DNA from: DASWJZ01 sp963720705
GTDB taxonomy: Bacteria > Pseudomonadota > Alphaproteobacteria > Rhizobiales > Afifellaceae
Direction of reading: 5' to 3'
Assembly: GCA_963720705.1 (NCBI GenBank)
Contig: CAVRGJ010000005.1
Span: forward strand, 675,456-739,455
DNA length: 64,000 nucleotides
Positions 20,838 to 29,627 of the stretch are shown here, in pieces; positions within the stretch are counted from its first letter, which is position 1; each line of letters begins with the position of its first letter. Both the position numbers and the translations under genes were made by a program. The notes beneath the pieces are model-generated. The model worked only from the letters and a program-made list of their open reading frames with translations, did not search any database and was not told the origin of the DNA.

Positions 20838-21743
20838 CTATTCCGCGGCTTCCCGCATGCCCTCGGTTGCGGCGGCGGCGAGCGCCAGGAGCAATTCGGC
20901 AAGCCGTACGAGATCGGCCGAGAGCCGCTCGAAGCCGCGATGCGGCTCAAGCCGGTATTCGTCCATGTAGAGCGCGCGGTTGACCTCGATCTGCAGCGCA
21001 TGCAGGCCGCGCGACGGCCGCCCGTAATGCTCGGTGATGAATCCGCCGGCATAGGGCTTGTTGCGGCAGACCGAATAGCCGAGCCGCTGCAGCGTCGCCG
21101 CGGCGCAGTCGGTGAGCTCGGGCATGCAGCTTGAGCCGAAGCGGTCGCCGAGCACGAAGTCGGGGCGGACGCGGACCGGCCCACCGCGGATGTTCGACGG
21201 CATCGAATGGCAGTCGATCAGGATGGCGATACCGAAGGCGACGTGGGTTTGCGCGAGCAACCGGCGCAGTGTGTCGTGGTAGGGCCTGTAGATGCGCTCG
21301 ATTCGGGTAAGGCCCTCCTCCACCGGCAGCGGGCCCTTGTAGATGTTGGCGGCGTCGCTGACGACGCGGGGGATGGTGCCGAGGCCGCCGGCGACCCTGA
21401 GCGAGCGCACGTTGGCGTAGGAGGGAAGCCGCCCCACGAACATTCGTGGGTCGAGTTCGTAGGGCTCGCGGTTAACGTCGAGATAAGCGCGCGGATAGAC
21501 GGCGCTCATGAGCGGCGCACCGAGGTCCACGACGGGGGCGAAAAGCTGGTCGACCAGGAGATCCTCAGAGCGGCGAATCTCGCTCTTGTCGAGACATGTG
21601 GCGGCGAGGAAATCACGCGGATAGAAGCGCCCGCTGTGCGGGGAATTGAACACGAAGGGGACACCCTGCTCGCCCGGAAGCATGATCTCGCAGGCGGGGG
21701 GAACGGATTCCGCCGCACCTGCGCTTTCCGGCCCGACCCGCAT
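20838..21743 (-). CDS. N-formylglutamate amidohydrolase
   Basis: A 301-residue zinc-type hydrolase that removes formate from N-formyl-L-glutamate or related amides, the last step of one histidine-degradation route. The motif NSPHSGRFYP near residue 33 and IDCHSMPS near residue 170 are the family signatures, with SEDLLVDQLF between. The start at 21743 follows a GGAGTTG ribosome site. It is divergent from cpdR. No other hut genes are nearby, so the true substrate may be different. Confidence 0.9.
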   Translation of the reverse strand: MRVGPESAGAAESVPPACEIMLPGEQGVPFVFNSPHSGRFYPRDFLAATCLDKSEIRRSEDLLVDQLFAPVVDLGAPLMSAVYPRAYLDVNREPYELDPRMFVGRLPSYANVRSLRVAGGLGTIPRVVSDAANIYKGPLPVEEGLTRIERIYRPYHDTLRRLLAQTHVAFGIAILIDCHSMPSNIRGGPVRVRPDFVLGDRFGSSCMPELTDCAAATLQRLGYSVCRNKPYAGGFITEHYGRPSRGLHALQIEVNRALYMDEYRLEPHRGFERLSADLVRLAELLLALAAAATEGMREAAE

Positions 21744-21912
21744 GAAAACAACTCCTTAAGAAGATGAACCAATTTGCCGCGCGCCAGCGCCCCTGTCCAC
21801 AGGAACGCGCGAAACCGGTGCGTTGCGGGCGCTTCGCTTACCCGATATTTACTGGGCCGAAGACATGGTGTCGCCAATGAAGGCGGTCGACGACCCTCCC
21901 AAGGGACAATTG

Positions 21913-22272
21913 ATGGCTCGCATCCTGCTCGCCGAAGACGACGAGGACATGCGGCGCTTCCTGTCGCGCGCGTTGCAGAACGCGGGCTATCAGGTTGTCT
22001 CGTTCAACAACGGCCGCGACGCCTATGAGCGGCTGCGCGAGGAGCCGTTTCACCTGCTTTTGACCGATATCGTCATGCCGGAGATGGACGGCATCGAGCT
22101 GGCGCGCAAGGCAAGCGAGCTCGATCCGGGCCTTAAGATCATGTTCATAACCGGCTTCGCCGCCGTTGCGCTCAATCCCGACATGCAGGCGCCGCGCGAC
22201 GCCAAGATTCTTTCCAAGCCCTTCCACCTGCGCGATCTCGTGGGAGAGATCGGGCGGCTGATCGCGGCCTGA
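21913..22272 (+). CDS. cpdR: CpdR-type single-domain response regulator
   Basis: A 119-residue receiver domain with no output domain, the length of CpdR. The phosphoacceptor is Asp52 in LLTDIVMPEMDG. The acidic pair Asp9/Asp10, Thr80 (MFITGF) and Lys102 (ILSKPFHL) complete the site. In alphaproteobacteria, unphosphorylated CpdR helps ClpXP destroy cell-cycle regulators such as CtrA, under the CckA-ChpT phosphorelay. ATG 21913 gives the family N-terminus MARILLAEDDE; a longer frame reaches back to 21823 without similarity. The tRNA-Val gene follows 84 bp later. Confidence 0.93.
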   Translation: MARILLAEDDEDMRRFLSRALQNAGYQVVSFNNGRDAYERLREEPFHLLLTDIVMPEMDGIELARKASELDPGLKIMFITGFAAVALNPDMQAPRDAKILSKPFHLRDLVGEIGRLIAA

Positions 22273-22356
22273 AACCGCCGGCCGCATGCGCGGCTTGCAC
22301 CGGAATTTTCCAACCTCTATACCCGCCCGGCCGTTCTCACGGCGACCCCATGGCCA

Positions 22357-22436
<80 letters not shown>

Positions 22437-22861
22437 TTCAAAGACATAGCCCCGACGCGCTTCAGGCCAGTCGCGAGAATTCACCTCTTGTAGCCGCTGA
22501 CGGACAATCGTCCGGCGGCTGCCTTCCACGCAACAAACGCTCACGGCGAGCAGACAGCGCGCGCCCTTCTACAGCCTCTCAAGCAACAAACGCCGGATGC
22601 CCGAAACCTTATTGCCCGAAGGGCGCAATAACGTCGAAACGGCAGAAGCGCATGCTCACAGTCGATTTTGGGGACGGCCGTTTGTCAAAAAAAAAGGGCA
22701 TCGGCCGGTAGGACGGGGAGAGTGCTGTGTGTGGCGTGGCAACGTCGGGCGTAAAATCCGATTCTGAGCGGGTTCGCGAGCACATTCGAATGCTGCTGCA
22801 GCGACTAAGCCAATGCGAGAAAAAGGCGAGCGCTCAGGATCAACCAAAGAAGACCCGACGA
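22437..22861. other. Gene-poor start of the tRNA-flanked segment
   Basis: About 425 bp between the tRNA copy and the DUF6894 gene. It looks less GC-rich than its flanks and contains an A-run near 22686-22694. Short open frames have no recognisable product. No integrase remains. Confidence 0.45.
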
Positions 22862-23080
22862 TCAAGAGTCAAAAGGGATGACAGCGAGGGTTCGACCTAG
22901 TTCGTCGACAATGTGAAATTCACAGTCCACGAAATCCTCAGGCCATTCCTCTTCAGACATGATCTCCCTTATCGCCTTGTGGCACTCGTCCCGGGCAAAC
23001 TCGAAATTGGGCAACTGGAGGCCCTTGCGATCAATGATTAGTTCGTCGCAAAGGCGCACGTGGAAGAAATACCTCGGCAT
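22862..23080 (-). CDS. DUF6894 family small protein
   Basis: A 72-residue acidic protein beginning MPRYFFHVR, followed by DRKGLQLPNFEFAR and ending FHIVDELGRTLAVIPF. This layout (PRYFFH start, D-x-x-G-x-x-L, A-x-x-E middle) is the DUF6894 pattern, abundant in rhizobia and of unknown function. It lies inside the segment bounded by the two tRNA-Val-derived repeats, so it may have arrived with that element. Confidence 0.75.
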   Translation of the reverse strand: MPRYFFHVRLCDELIIDRKGLQLPNFEFARDECHKAIREIMSEEEWPEDFVDCEFHIVDELGRTLAVIPFDS

Positions 23081-23309
23081 TTTTCGTGATTCGGTTCTTC
23101 GCGGCGGATGCGTAGCATATTTGGCCTAGGCCGCGGCAGTTCTCCCTTCGATGCTGCTCGACGCCCCGTCACGCTCGGCGAAAAGAAGGACAGCGCTTGT
23201 CATCAGGGGTATCCTTCAAAGGGCCGCTCTGGTTTTGATGCGGTTGCGGCGTTTCACTATCGCGACAAACGCGGCCGCGATTTCTTCCCAATGGTGGAGC
23301 CTCGATCTT

Positions 23310-23360
23310 GTTGACATCGTAAGGCTCACAGGTTCGATCCCTGTCGCGCCCACCATTCTT
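23310..23360 (+). repeat. Direct repeat, copy 2 (tRNA-Val 3' fragment)
   Basis: Identical to 22386-22436 at 49 of 51 positions and includes CGCGCCCACCATTCTT. The 5' half of the tRNA is absent, so this is a fragment, not a second tRNA. Its last base touches the stop codon of the neighbouring DUF1479 gene at 23360, so the junction is at a gene end. Confidence 0.8.
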
Positions 23361-24601
23361 CAAAAGCCCATCTGTCTCCTGCCGAGCGGCGTCAGGTCGC
23401 TCTCCGTCGCGCGGCCGATGAAATCGACCTCAAAATTCATCGGTGCGAAGTCGGGAGGCGATCTTCCGGCGAGGAATGCCGCCTTCTGTCCGGGAAGATA
23501 GGCGCGGTTCTTCGTGCAGTCGGGTGCGGAGCCGATATAGATCACGCTCGCGTAGTCCTTGCCGGCATGCTCGTCGGCGACGGCGTGGCAGATGTCGGTG
23601 TGCCACCACACCGTATCGCCTGGCATCACCTCCGGAATCGACACCATGCCGGCCATCAAATCCGGGTGCCATTCCTGGCTAATGCCGAGCGCGCGGCCGG
23701 GGGCTGCGCCGCAAAGGTCGTCTTCGGCGACGTCGTCCTGAAGCGCGCGGAGAAGCACGTAGGAGATTCCTTCCGCGATCGGGATCAGGCGAAGCGTGCC
23801 GTCCTTCGGGCCCTGCCGCGTCAGCGCCGTCCAGCCCTGATAGGTGCGAAAGACGCTGGCGACCGCGGGCGAGGGAATTTCGCGCGTTTCGAGCCGGTGG
23901 CGCGCATCGAAGGGATCGTAGCCGCGCCAATTGCCGGAAAAGACGTTGGCGTAGACATCCTGGTAGCCGGGGTCGATCCAGCGCTCGACCGTGCCCGCAT
24001 CCATGTGCGGGGAGAGACCGAGCGTCTTGTCGCCGGGCTGGCGACGGCGCACGCGGTCGGCGTAGGTGCACTGCATGTCGGGGTCGAAGACGCCGTTGTA
24101 GTTGGTCCACAGGCGGTCGAGGAAGGCGCGCGTCTTGGCGAGCTTCTCGTCCTGGCGCGCCAGCACCTGCGGCTTCGACCAATAGAGATTGAAGATCTGC
24201 GGCTTGCCGGCCTTGAGCTGCGAAAAATATTTGTCGAGGCTCCGCTTCTCGACCTCGCGCTCTTCGTAGCGGTTCGTCTCGAGGTACTCGCCGACTTCGG
24301 CAAACCAGGCGCCGGCGACCGCCTCGGGGAAGACATCGCGGACCACCGCGCAACCGGTCTTGCGGATCTCTCCGCGCGTCTTGTCGGAGACTATTCCGGC
24401 GGCGATGTCGCGATAGTCGATCTCGGGGACGACGTTCTTCCCGGCAGAGGTGGCCCTGCTGATTTCCTCTGCGCGGCGGGTGATGTGATCCTTCACTTCG
24501 CCGAAGGCGCGCTTCAAGACATCGCGCCGGCTCGCCATCGTCTTCTTGAAGGCGCGAACCTCGCGCTTCACGTCGATCTTTTCGCCAGCTTCCGCGTGCA
24601 T
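23360..24601 (-). CDS. DUF1479 (YbiU-type) putative Fe(II)/2-oxoglutarate dioxygenase
   Basis: A 413-residue protein matching the DUF1479 family in length and layout. An N-terminal helical region (1-75) is followed by a jelly-roll. His199 and Asp201 in SPHMDAGTVERW are likely iron ligands, with the distal His in VWWHTDICHAV. The family substrate is unknown. The 3' end abuts the att-like repeat: the stop codon (23360-23362) begins where the tRNA fragment ends, so the last codons may have been altered by the insertion. Confidence 0.88.
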   Translation of the reverse strand: MHAEAGEKIDVKREVRAFKKTMASRRDVLKRAFGEVKDHITRRAEEISRATSAGKNVVPEIDYRDIAAGIVSDKTRGEIRKTGCAVVRDVFPEAVAGAWFAEVGEYLETNRYEEREVEKRSLDKYFSQLKAGKPQIFNLYWSKPQVLARQDEKLAKTRAFLDRLWTNYNGVFDPDMQCTYADRVRRRQPGDKTLGLSPHMDAGTVERWIDPGYQDVYANVFSGNWRGYDPFDARHRLETREIPSPAVASVFRTYQGWTALTRQGPKDGTLRLIPIAEGISYVLLRALQDDVAEDDLCGAAPGRALGISQEWHPDLMAGMVSIPEVMPGDTVWWHTDICHAVADEHAGKDYASVIYIGSAPDCTKNRAYLPGQKAAFLAGRSPPDFAPMNFEVDFIGRATESDLTPLGRRQMGF

Positions 24602-24695
24602 CGTTTCCTCCGCCAGGCTTGAGCGAGCCGCAGCCCGCGCCTTTTGTTGGTCAATTGATGCGGCCGCCGGCGCTTCCAGTCCAGCCCTCGCGATT

Positions 24696-25538
24696 CTAAA
24701 GCCGCATCACGGCGAGCCCGACGACGACCAGCACGATCGACGCGGCGCGCACCTTCGTCGCCCGCTCGCGGAGCCAGACGAGCCCGATCAGAAGCGCGAA
24801 GAGGATGCTTGTCTCCCTGAGTGCTGCGACGATCGGGATCGGCGCCATCGTCATCGCCCAGATCACGATCCAATAGGCCACGAGCGAAAGGGTGCCGCCC
24901 ACAAGGCCCGCCACCCAGTTTTCGCGCGCCACGGCAAGGAAGCTCCGGCGGCGGATAGCAAGCACCGACACGACCATCGGCAGCGCGTCCACGACGAACA
25001 GCCAGAGGACGTATTGATTGGCGCTGTCGGCGCGGCGGGCGCCGAGCCCGTCGGCGAGCGTGTAGGCGGTGATGCAAAGCGAGGTCGCGGCGGCATAGAG
25101 GATCACATGCGGCGCGTCGCGGATCGCGCCGATGCCCCGGTCGGCGGCGAGCGCCATGATGCCGACCGCTAGCACGACGATCCCGACCGTCTCCGTCGCG
25201 TCCACCCCTTCGCTCAGGAAGAGGAGGGAGACGGCGAGCGTGGTGAGCGGGGCCGAGCCGCGCACGAGGGGATAGACGCGCGTGAGCTCGCCATGATGGT
25301 AGGCGAGCGCCAGAAACGAGTTGTAGCCGACATGTACGAGCGCGGAGACGACGAGATATGGCCACGCCGCGGCTGGTGGTACGCCGACCAGGAAGAGTCC
25401 GGGCAGTGCGATCAGCCCGGCCGCGGCAACGAGCACCGTGATCGAAGCAAGCTTGTCGCCGCGCACGCGGATGATGGCGTTCCATGACGCGTGGCAGAGC
25501 GCGGCAAAAAGCACAGCGATCGTGATTGCAGGCGTCAT
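24696..25538 (-). CDS. EamA/DMT-superfamily transporter
   Basis: A 280-residue inner-membrane protein with about ten hydrophobic helices arranged as two EamA repeats. Conserved features include LCHASWNAIIRVRGD near the N-terminus, VYPLVRGSAPL in the first repeat, and AALRETSILFALLIG in the second. Such proteins export small metabolites such as amino acids; the substrate is not predictable. The gene starts at ATG 25538 and stands 46 bp downstream of the stop of the transporter gene upstream on the same strand. Confidence 0.88.
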   Translation of the reverse strand: MTPAITIAVLFAALCHASWNAIIRVRGDKLASITVLVAAAGLIALPGLFLVGVPPAAAWPYLVVSALVHVGYNSFLALAYHHGELTRVYPLVRGSAPLTTLAVSLLFLSEGVDATETVGIVVLAVGIMALAADRGIGAIRDAPHVILYAAATSLCITAYTLADGLGARRADSANQYVLWLFVVDALPMVVSVLAIRRRSFLAVARENWVAGLVGGTLSLVAYWIVIWAMTMAPIPIVAALRETSILFALLIGLVWLRERATKVRAASIVLVVVGLAVMRL

Positions 25539-25584
25539 TCGGCGGCGGGCTTCGGCGATTCGGGCGCTGCGCTCAACCGCGCCG

Positions 25585-27165
25585 TCACGAAGCGAGCCGA
25601 GTCGGCTTCAATACGCCGGTGCGTTCGAGGAGCGGGTAGGCGGTCGCGGCGAGGTGCGCGTCGATGCGCTTCAGGTCGCGCACCACGTCGAGGTGCAGGC
25701 CGCTCGTCTCTATCGACGACTGCCGGCCCTCGCGCACGCGCGCAAAATGCCGCTCGGTCGAGCTCCGCTCCATCTCACGGAAACGCTCCTTCTCGGCGAC
25801 CAGCTGGCGCGCCGCCTCAAGGTCGCTTGACATGAAGACGGCGACAGCAAGCCGCAGGTGATCGAGAAGCTGCGCGTACATCACGTCGATCTCCGACAGG
25901 CCCTCCGGCGACATGCTGAGCTTCAGCTTGAGGCGTTTCGCCGACAGCTCGGCGATGTTGCGGTCGATGATATCGCCGATATGTTCGAGGTTGATGGCGA
26001 AGGACTGGATCTCGGCGAGGCGGCGCGCGTCTTGGTCGCCGAGCGGCTCGCGGGCGATCTGCGCGATGTAGCTCTGGATCGCCTGGTGCTGGCGGTCGAC
26101 CACGTCATCGAGGCGGCTCGTCTCGGTGACAAGGTGGCGGCGGTCGCCGTGAAAGGTCGCCTGCGTGCCGGCGAGCATCTTTTCCACGACGTCGGCCATG
26201 CGCAGCGTCTCGCGCGCGGCGTTGACGAGCGCGACGGCAGGCGTGCCGATCGCCGAGGGATCGAGATAGAGCGGCTTCGCCGGGTCGTCGGTCACCGGCT
26301 TTGCCGGGAGGTAGCGCACGAGCAGTCTCGCCATTTCGGGGAGAATCCCGATGAAGAGGATGGCGACGGCGAGGTTGAAGGCGGTATGAAAATTTGCCGC
26401 TAGTCGCCCGGCGCCCGGCTCAAGCGCCGTCAGCCACGCCGCGATCGGCGCAAGGAACGGCAGAACGAGGGCTGCGCCGACGATCCGCGTCGCGAGATTG
26501 CCGAGCGGCAGACGCAGCTTCGTCGGGTCGCCGCCGGTCCCCTCGAAGACCGGGTTCAAGGCACTGCCGATATTGGCGCCGACGACCATAGCGAGCGTCG
26601 CCTCCGGTCCAACGAGTCCCGAGGCGGCAAGCGAGATCACGGTCAGTACGACGATGACGCTCGAATGCGCGGCCCAAGTGAGAGCCGCCGCTATCGCAAC
26701 GTTCAGGAGCGGCTCGCGGGTGAGCGCGGCGAGCAGCGCGCGTACTGTCGTGGAGTTCTCGCTCGGGGCGATCGCCTCGGAGAGGAGATGCAGCGAAAGC
26801 AGCATCAGCCCGATCCCGATCGCGACGCGGCCAAGATCCTGAAAGCGAGTCCCCTGGCCGCGCCGGAACGCGAAGACGCCGACGGCGATCAGCACCGGAA
26901 AGACAATGGTCACGTCGAACGACAGGACCTGGACGATCAGCGTCGTGCCGATATTGGCGCCGAGCATGATGGCGAGCGCGGGAACGAGCTCCAGCGCACC
27001 GGCGCCGGCGAGGGACATCGTCATCAGCGCCGTCGCCGTAGAGGATTGCAGTGCCGCGGTCACGCCGAGGCCGGCGAGAAGCGCGTGGAAGCGCGTCTTC
27101 AGGCCGCGTGCCAGCCCGCGGCGGAGGTCGGTGCCGAATACACGAATGACGCCGCTCTGCACCAT
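25585..27165 (-). CDS. Na+/phosphate cotransporter with C-terminal PhoU-like domain; true N-terminus upstream
   Basis: Sodium/phosphate symporter of the NptA/YjbB type. The 526 residues shown hold two Na_Pi_cotrans repeats (QSSTATALMTMSLAGAGAL and SSVIVVLTVISLAASG are the paired QSS/SS motifs). A PhoU-like helical domain occupies about residues 340-520. The first ATG in frame is 27165, in the middle of the first helix. The same frame continues upstream with HIILINLIGEIALLLWGIH, the expected start, but has no ATG, GTG or TTG. An ATG at 27232 lies one base out of frame, so a single-base indel is probable near 27225. Confidence 0.85.
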   Translation of the reverse strand: MVQSGVIRVFGTDLRRGLARGLKTRFHALLAGLGVTAALQSSTATALMTMSLAGAGALELVPALAIMLGANIGTTLIVQVLSFDVTIVFPVLIAVGVFAFRRGQGTRFQDLGRVAIGIGLMLLSLHLLSEAIAPSENSTTVRALLAALTREPLLNVAIAAALTWAAHSSVIVVLTVISLAASGLVGPEATLAMVVGANIGSALNPVFEGTGGDPTKLRLPLGNLATRIVGAALVLPFLAPIAAWLTALEPGAGRLAANFHTAFNLAVAILFIGILPEMARLLVRYLPAKPVTDDPAKPLYLDPSAIGTPAVALVNAARETLRMADVVEKMLAGTQATFHGDRRHLVTETSRLDDVVDRQHQAIQSYIAQIAREPLGDQDARRLAEIQSFAINLEHIGDIIDRNIAELSAKRLKLKLSMSPEGLSEIDVMYAQLLDHLRLAVAVFMSSDLEAARQLVAEKERFREMERSSTERHFARVREGRQSSIETSGLHLDVVRDLKRIDAHLAATAYPLLERTGVLKPTRLAS

Positions 27166-27232
27166 GTGGATGCCCCACAGCAGGAGCGCGATCTCGCCGA
27201 TCAGGTTGATGAGGATGATGTGTGGCGGACAT

Positions 27233-27485
27233 GCGACCGGCGATAAGTTTTGCGAGAAACGCGGCCGAGCCGCGGAAAGCGCCTCGCGGCAGATGTCACA
27301 AATCTGTCGTAAATCGGCGAATTCGCTTGAATTCTTAGTCCTTTCCGGAAGCGCCTTCCAGTGGGATACGGTGCCGCCCCGCGCGCGGCGGCGTGAGAGC
27401 GCGCGAAAAGGAACCGCCCGGCAACGCCGGGCGGCCTTTCGGCGGGCGATCGGAGCCGTAGGTTGCCCGCCGGAAGCTTGAGCCT
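27233..27485. other. Intergenic region with a terminator
   Basis: About 250 bp between the phosphate-transporter N-terminus and the next minus-strand gene. It contains the hairpin at 27400-27434. Short open frames on both strands show no product. Confidence 0.5.
27400..27434 (-). terminator. Terminator after the secreted two-repeat protein
   Basis: The stem CCGCCCGGC/GCCGGGCGG (27414-27434) with loop of 3 nt is followed on the minus strand by TTCCTTTTCG. It lies about 50 bp past the stop at 27486 and fits an intrinsic terminator for that gene. Confidence 0.75.
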
Positions 27486-28067
27486 TCAGGCAGAGCGCGT
27501 CTCGACCGCCTCGACGTTGTTGAGCGGCATGTCGACGGGCTCGAAGTCATAGAGCTTGGCGTCGGCGGACGCGTTGCACATCCAGAATTCCTGGTTGGCG
27601 TTCTGCAGCCAGACCAGGTAGTCGCCGAGCCCGTCCTCGACCGTTGCCACGACCTGCATATCCTCGATGTAGCTGCCGATGGCTGTGCAGAGCGCTACGG
27701 CGGTCTCCGCCGGGTTGACCCGGGTGAAGCGGCCACGGCTCGAATTGCTTGCGGGCTGCACGCTGACCAGCGCCGCGCCGTCGCCGGAGAGGAGGTCGCC
27801 CTCCATCATCGTGTTGGCGTAGACGGCGCCTTCGGAACTGGCGTTGCACAGCCAGAGGTCGCCGGCCTTGTCCTTCATCCACACCAGCCAGTCGCCGAGA
27901 CCGTCCTTGACGGTGCCGACCGGTTCGACGGAGGCATGTTCGTTCACGCTTTGGCAGGCGGCGCCAGCGGTCGCCATGCCGGCGTCCGCGGCGGTTTCGC
28001 CGGCAAAAGCGGGCGCGTGGGTCAGGATCAGGGCGAGGCCGGCAGCGGCAAGGATGCGGGCTGACAT
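27486..28067 (-). CDS. Secreted protein with two homologous cysteine-bearing repeats
   Basis: A 193-residue protein with a signal peptide (residues 1-22, ending APAFA). The mature part is a tandem duplication. Residues 38-86 and 127-175 share CQS/CTA, G or A-TV-x-DGLGD-W/Y-LVW, and LW/FW-L/M-CNAS. The cysteine pairs Cys38/Cys74 and Cys127/Cys163 have identical spacing (36 residues), offset by exactly 89, so two disulphides are likely. I do not recognise the family. ATG 28067 has GAGGAGACGA just upstream; the longer form starts inside the leader. Confidence 0.75.
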   Translation of the reverse strand: MSARILAAAGLALILTHAPAFAGETAADAGMATAGAACQSVNEHASVEPVGTVKDGLGDWLVWMKDKAGDLWLCNASSEGAVYANTMMEGDLLSGDGAALVSVQPASNSSRGRFTRVNPAETAVALCTAIGSYIEDMQVVATVEDGLGDYLVWLQNANQEFWMCNASADAKLYDFEPVDMPLNNVEAVETRSA

Positions 28068-28086
28068 CGTTCGTCTCCTCATGCAT

Positions 28087-28105
28087 GGAGCGGAAAGTCC
28101 GCTCC
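28087..28105. repeat. Perfect hairpin in the leader of the secreted two-repeat protein
   Basis: Arms GGAGCGGA and TCCGCTCC (8 bp) enclose AAG. It lies 20 bp upstream of ATG 28067 and 86 bp downstream of the glycosylase stop. With no T-tract it may be a leader structure. Confidence 0.45.
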
Positions 28106-28190
28106 TCATGGAGGCGAAGATGCAGCGTCCGCGCGGGCGCGGTTGTGAGGGCCGTCACAAAGCCCGGGTGCGCCCGAAATCGGGCGGCGC

Positions 28191-28808
28191 TCAGCCGCCG
28201 TTCAGCCTGTTTAGTCGTTGGGGGCCACTGGCAAAGCGGCTGCCGCGCTCCACGAAACGGAGCGGCCGGTCGGCGTCCTTGGTGATGCCGATCCGGGTGG
28301 TGACGAGAATCGGCCCGGCTTGGCGTGTGGGCGCGGCGAGGAAGAGGGAGCCGGGCCCGCAGAGATCGACGCCGTCATCCGCCAGCGTGACCCCCATGGC
28401 GCGGGCGAGCCGGCCGGGCCCGCGAGCGACGTCCACGTCGCGTACCCGGCCAGGGCCGCGCGCCATCGCCTCGAGCCCTAAGATCGGCTCGAGCGCCCGC
28501 AGCAGCAGGGCGGCGCCGGTTCCCTCCTCCTCGCTCGAAACGTTGAGCATCGGCCAGACGCCATAGGAGATGTAGACGTAGGCGTGGCCGCGCTTCAGGA
28601 ACATCGAGCCGTTGCGCGCCGTCGCGCCACGAAACGCGTGGCTTGCGGCGTCGCCGGGAAGATAGGCTTCGGTCTCGACGATGCGGCCGGCGAGCCGGAC
28701 GCCCTCAATGTCGTGAACGAGGGTGCAGCCGATCAGGAAGCGCGCGAGCTCTTCCGTGTCGAGCGGGAGCGCGGCACGCCGCAGCCGGCGGATCGCCGGC
28801 TCAGGCAA
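28191..28808 (-). CDS. DNA-3-methyladenine glycosylase (AAG/Mpg family)
   Basis: Base-excision repair enzyme that removes alkylated and deaminated purines. The 205 residues match the bacterial family length. The catalytic Glu is in VETEAYLPGD, with SHAFRGATARN and AYVYISYGVW forming the binding face. TTG 28808 is preferred because it gives LPEPAIRRL, the usual N-terminal region, and overlaps the stop of the PAP2 gene by 8 bp (translational coupling). A longer frame starting at 28913 would run through the PAP2 gene. Confidence 0.9.
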   Translation of the reverse strand: MPEPAIRRLRRAALPLDTEELARFLIGCTLVHDIEGVRLAGRIVETEAYLPGDAASHAFRGATARNGSMFLKRGHAYVYISYGVWPMLNVSSEEEGTGAALLLRALEPILGLEAMARGPGRVRDVDVARGPGRLARAMGVTLADDGVDLCGPGSLFLAAPTRQAGPILVTTRIGITKDADRPLRFVERGSRFASGPQRLNRLNGG

Positions 28809-29598
28809 CGCGGCGACCGAGGATGTCGCGAAGCCGTCGCCCGGCCTCGTCGAATCGGTGCTCCACGGCGGTGTCGAACTGCGGCGGGAGGCCTTGAAGG
28901 AGAAGCCGGTCAAGGACGAGGAGGACGATGAGCACGAGAAGCCAAGCGATGAGCACGTCGCTCAGGAAATGGCCGCCCGCGGCGATACGGGCGAAGGACA
29001 CCAGCGCGGCGACTGCGAGAGCGGCGATTCCGACCGGCCGCTTCCATGCTTGCGGCACCAGGAAGACAACTGCCATCAGCCAGAATGCGGACGCTGCCTC
29101 GCCGGAGACGAACGAGCAGTTCCTCTGGCACTGATCGGATATCCACCAGACCGGGGAGAACGTCGAATGGCCGCCGAAATCGAGGAGGTGGTTCGGCCGG
29201 GCTCTGCCCCAATAGTTCTTCAAGATCCTGTTCACGAGGAGGCCAGGACCAAGCGCCAGGCTCGCCAGGACGAAAAAGGTGTCCCGCGGCCGCAGCAGGA
29301 GCCGCGTGGCGGGAAACAGGAGCTTCACGAGCAGTGGGACGCAGACGCCGAGCGCGAACGCCCATTCGAGGATGCGGCCGGCGTTGCGAATTGCATCAAC
29401 GAAGGCGTAGCGCCGGTCGAGGAAACCGGCCGCTGGATCGTAGAACAACCGGCTCACGGCGAGGTCGAGATTGGGGAGGGCGGCGAAGGTAAGCGAGACG
29501 AACGCGAGGAGCAGAAACGCTGCTACAAGCGGACGGCTGCGCGCCTCGCGCGCCTCATCCTGGAGGACCGCAAGAAAGCGCCTGAGCGGACCCGGCAT
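28801..29598 (-). CDS. PAP2-family membrane phosphatase
   Basis: A 265-residue integral membrane phosphatase acting on lipid-linked phosphates at the periplasmic face. Motif 1 is KNYWGRARP; motif 3 is RIAAGGHFLSDVL. Motif 2 reads FVSGEAASAF, with Glu where many members have His (SGH), a variant also seen in lipid A 1-phosphatase-like proteins. About six helices are visible. ATG 29598 is used since upstream frame overlaps the radical SAM gene. It is coupled to the glycosylase by overlap. Confidence 0.88.
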   Translation of the reverse strand: MPGPLRRFLAVLQDEAREARSRPLVAAFLLLAFVSLTFAALPNLDLAVSRLFYDPAAGFLDRRYAFVDAIRNAGRILEWAFALGVCVPLLVKLLFPATRLLLRPRDTFFVLASLALGPGLLVNRILKNYWGRARPNHLLDFGGHSTFSPVWWISDQCQRNCSFVSGEAASAFWLMAVVFLVPQAWKRPVGIAALAVAALVSFARIAAGGHFLSDVLIAWLLVLIVLLVLDRLLLQGLPPQFDTAVEHRFDEAGRRLRDILGRRVA

Positions 29599-29627
29599 CG
29601 TTCGCGGGGGCGCCTCGGCCCGTCCCG

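Noticed and set aside
22656..22865. 69-residue frame in the tRNA-flanked segment
   Set aside because: Low-information composition and no ribosome site.
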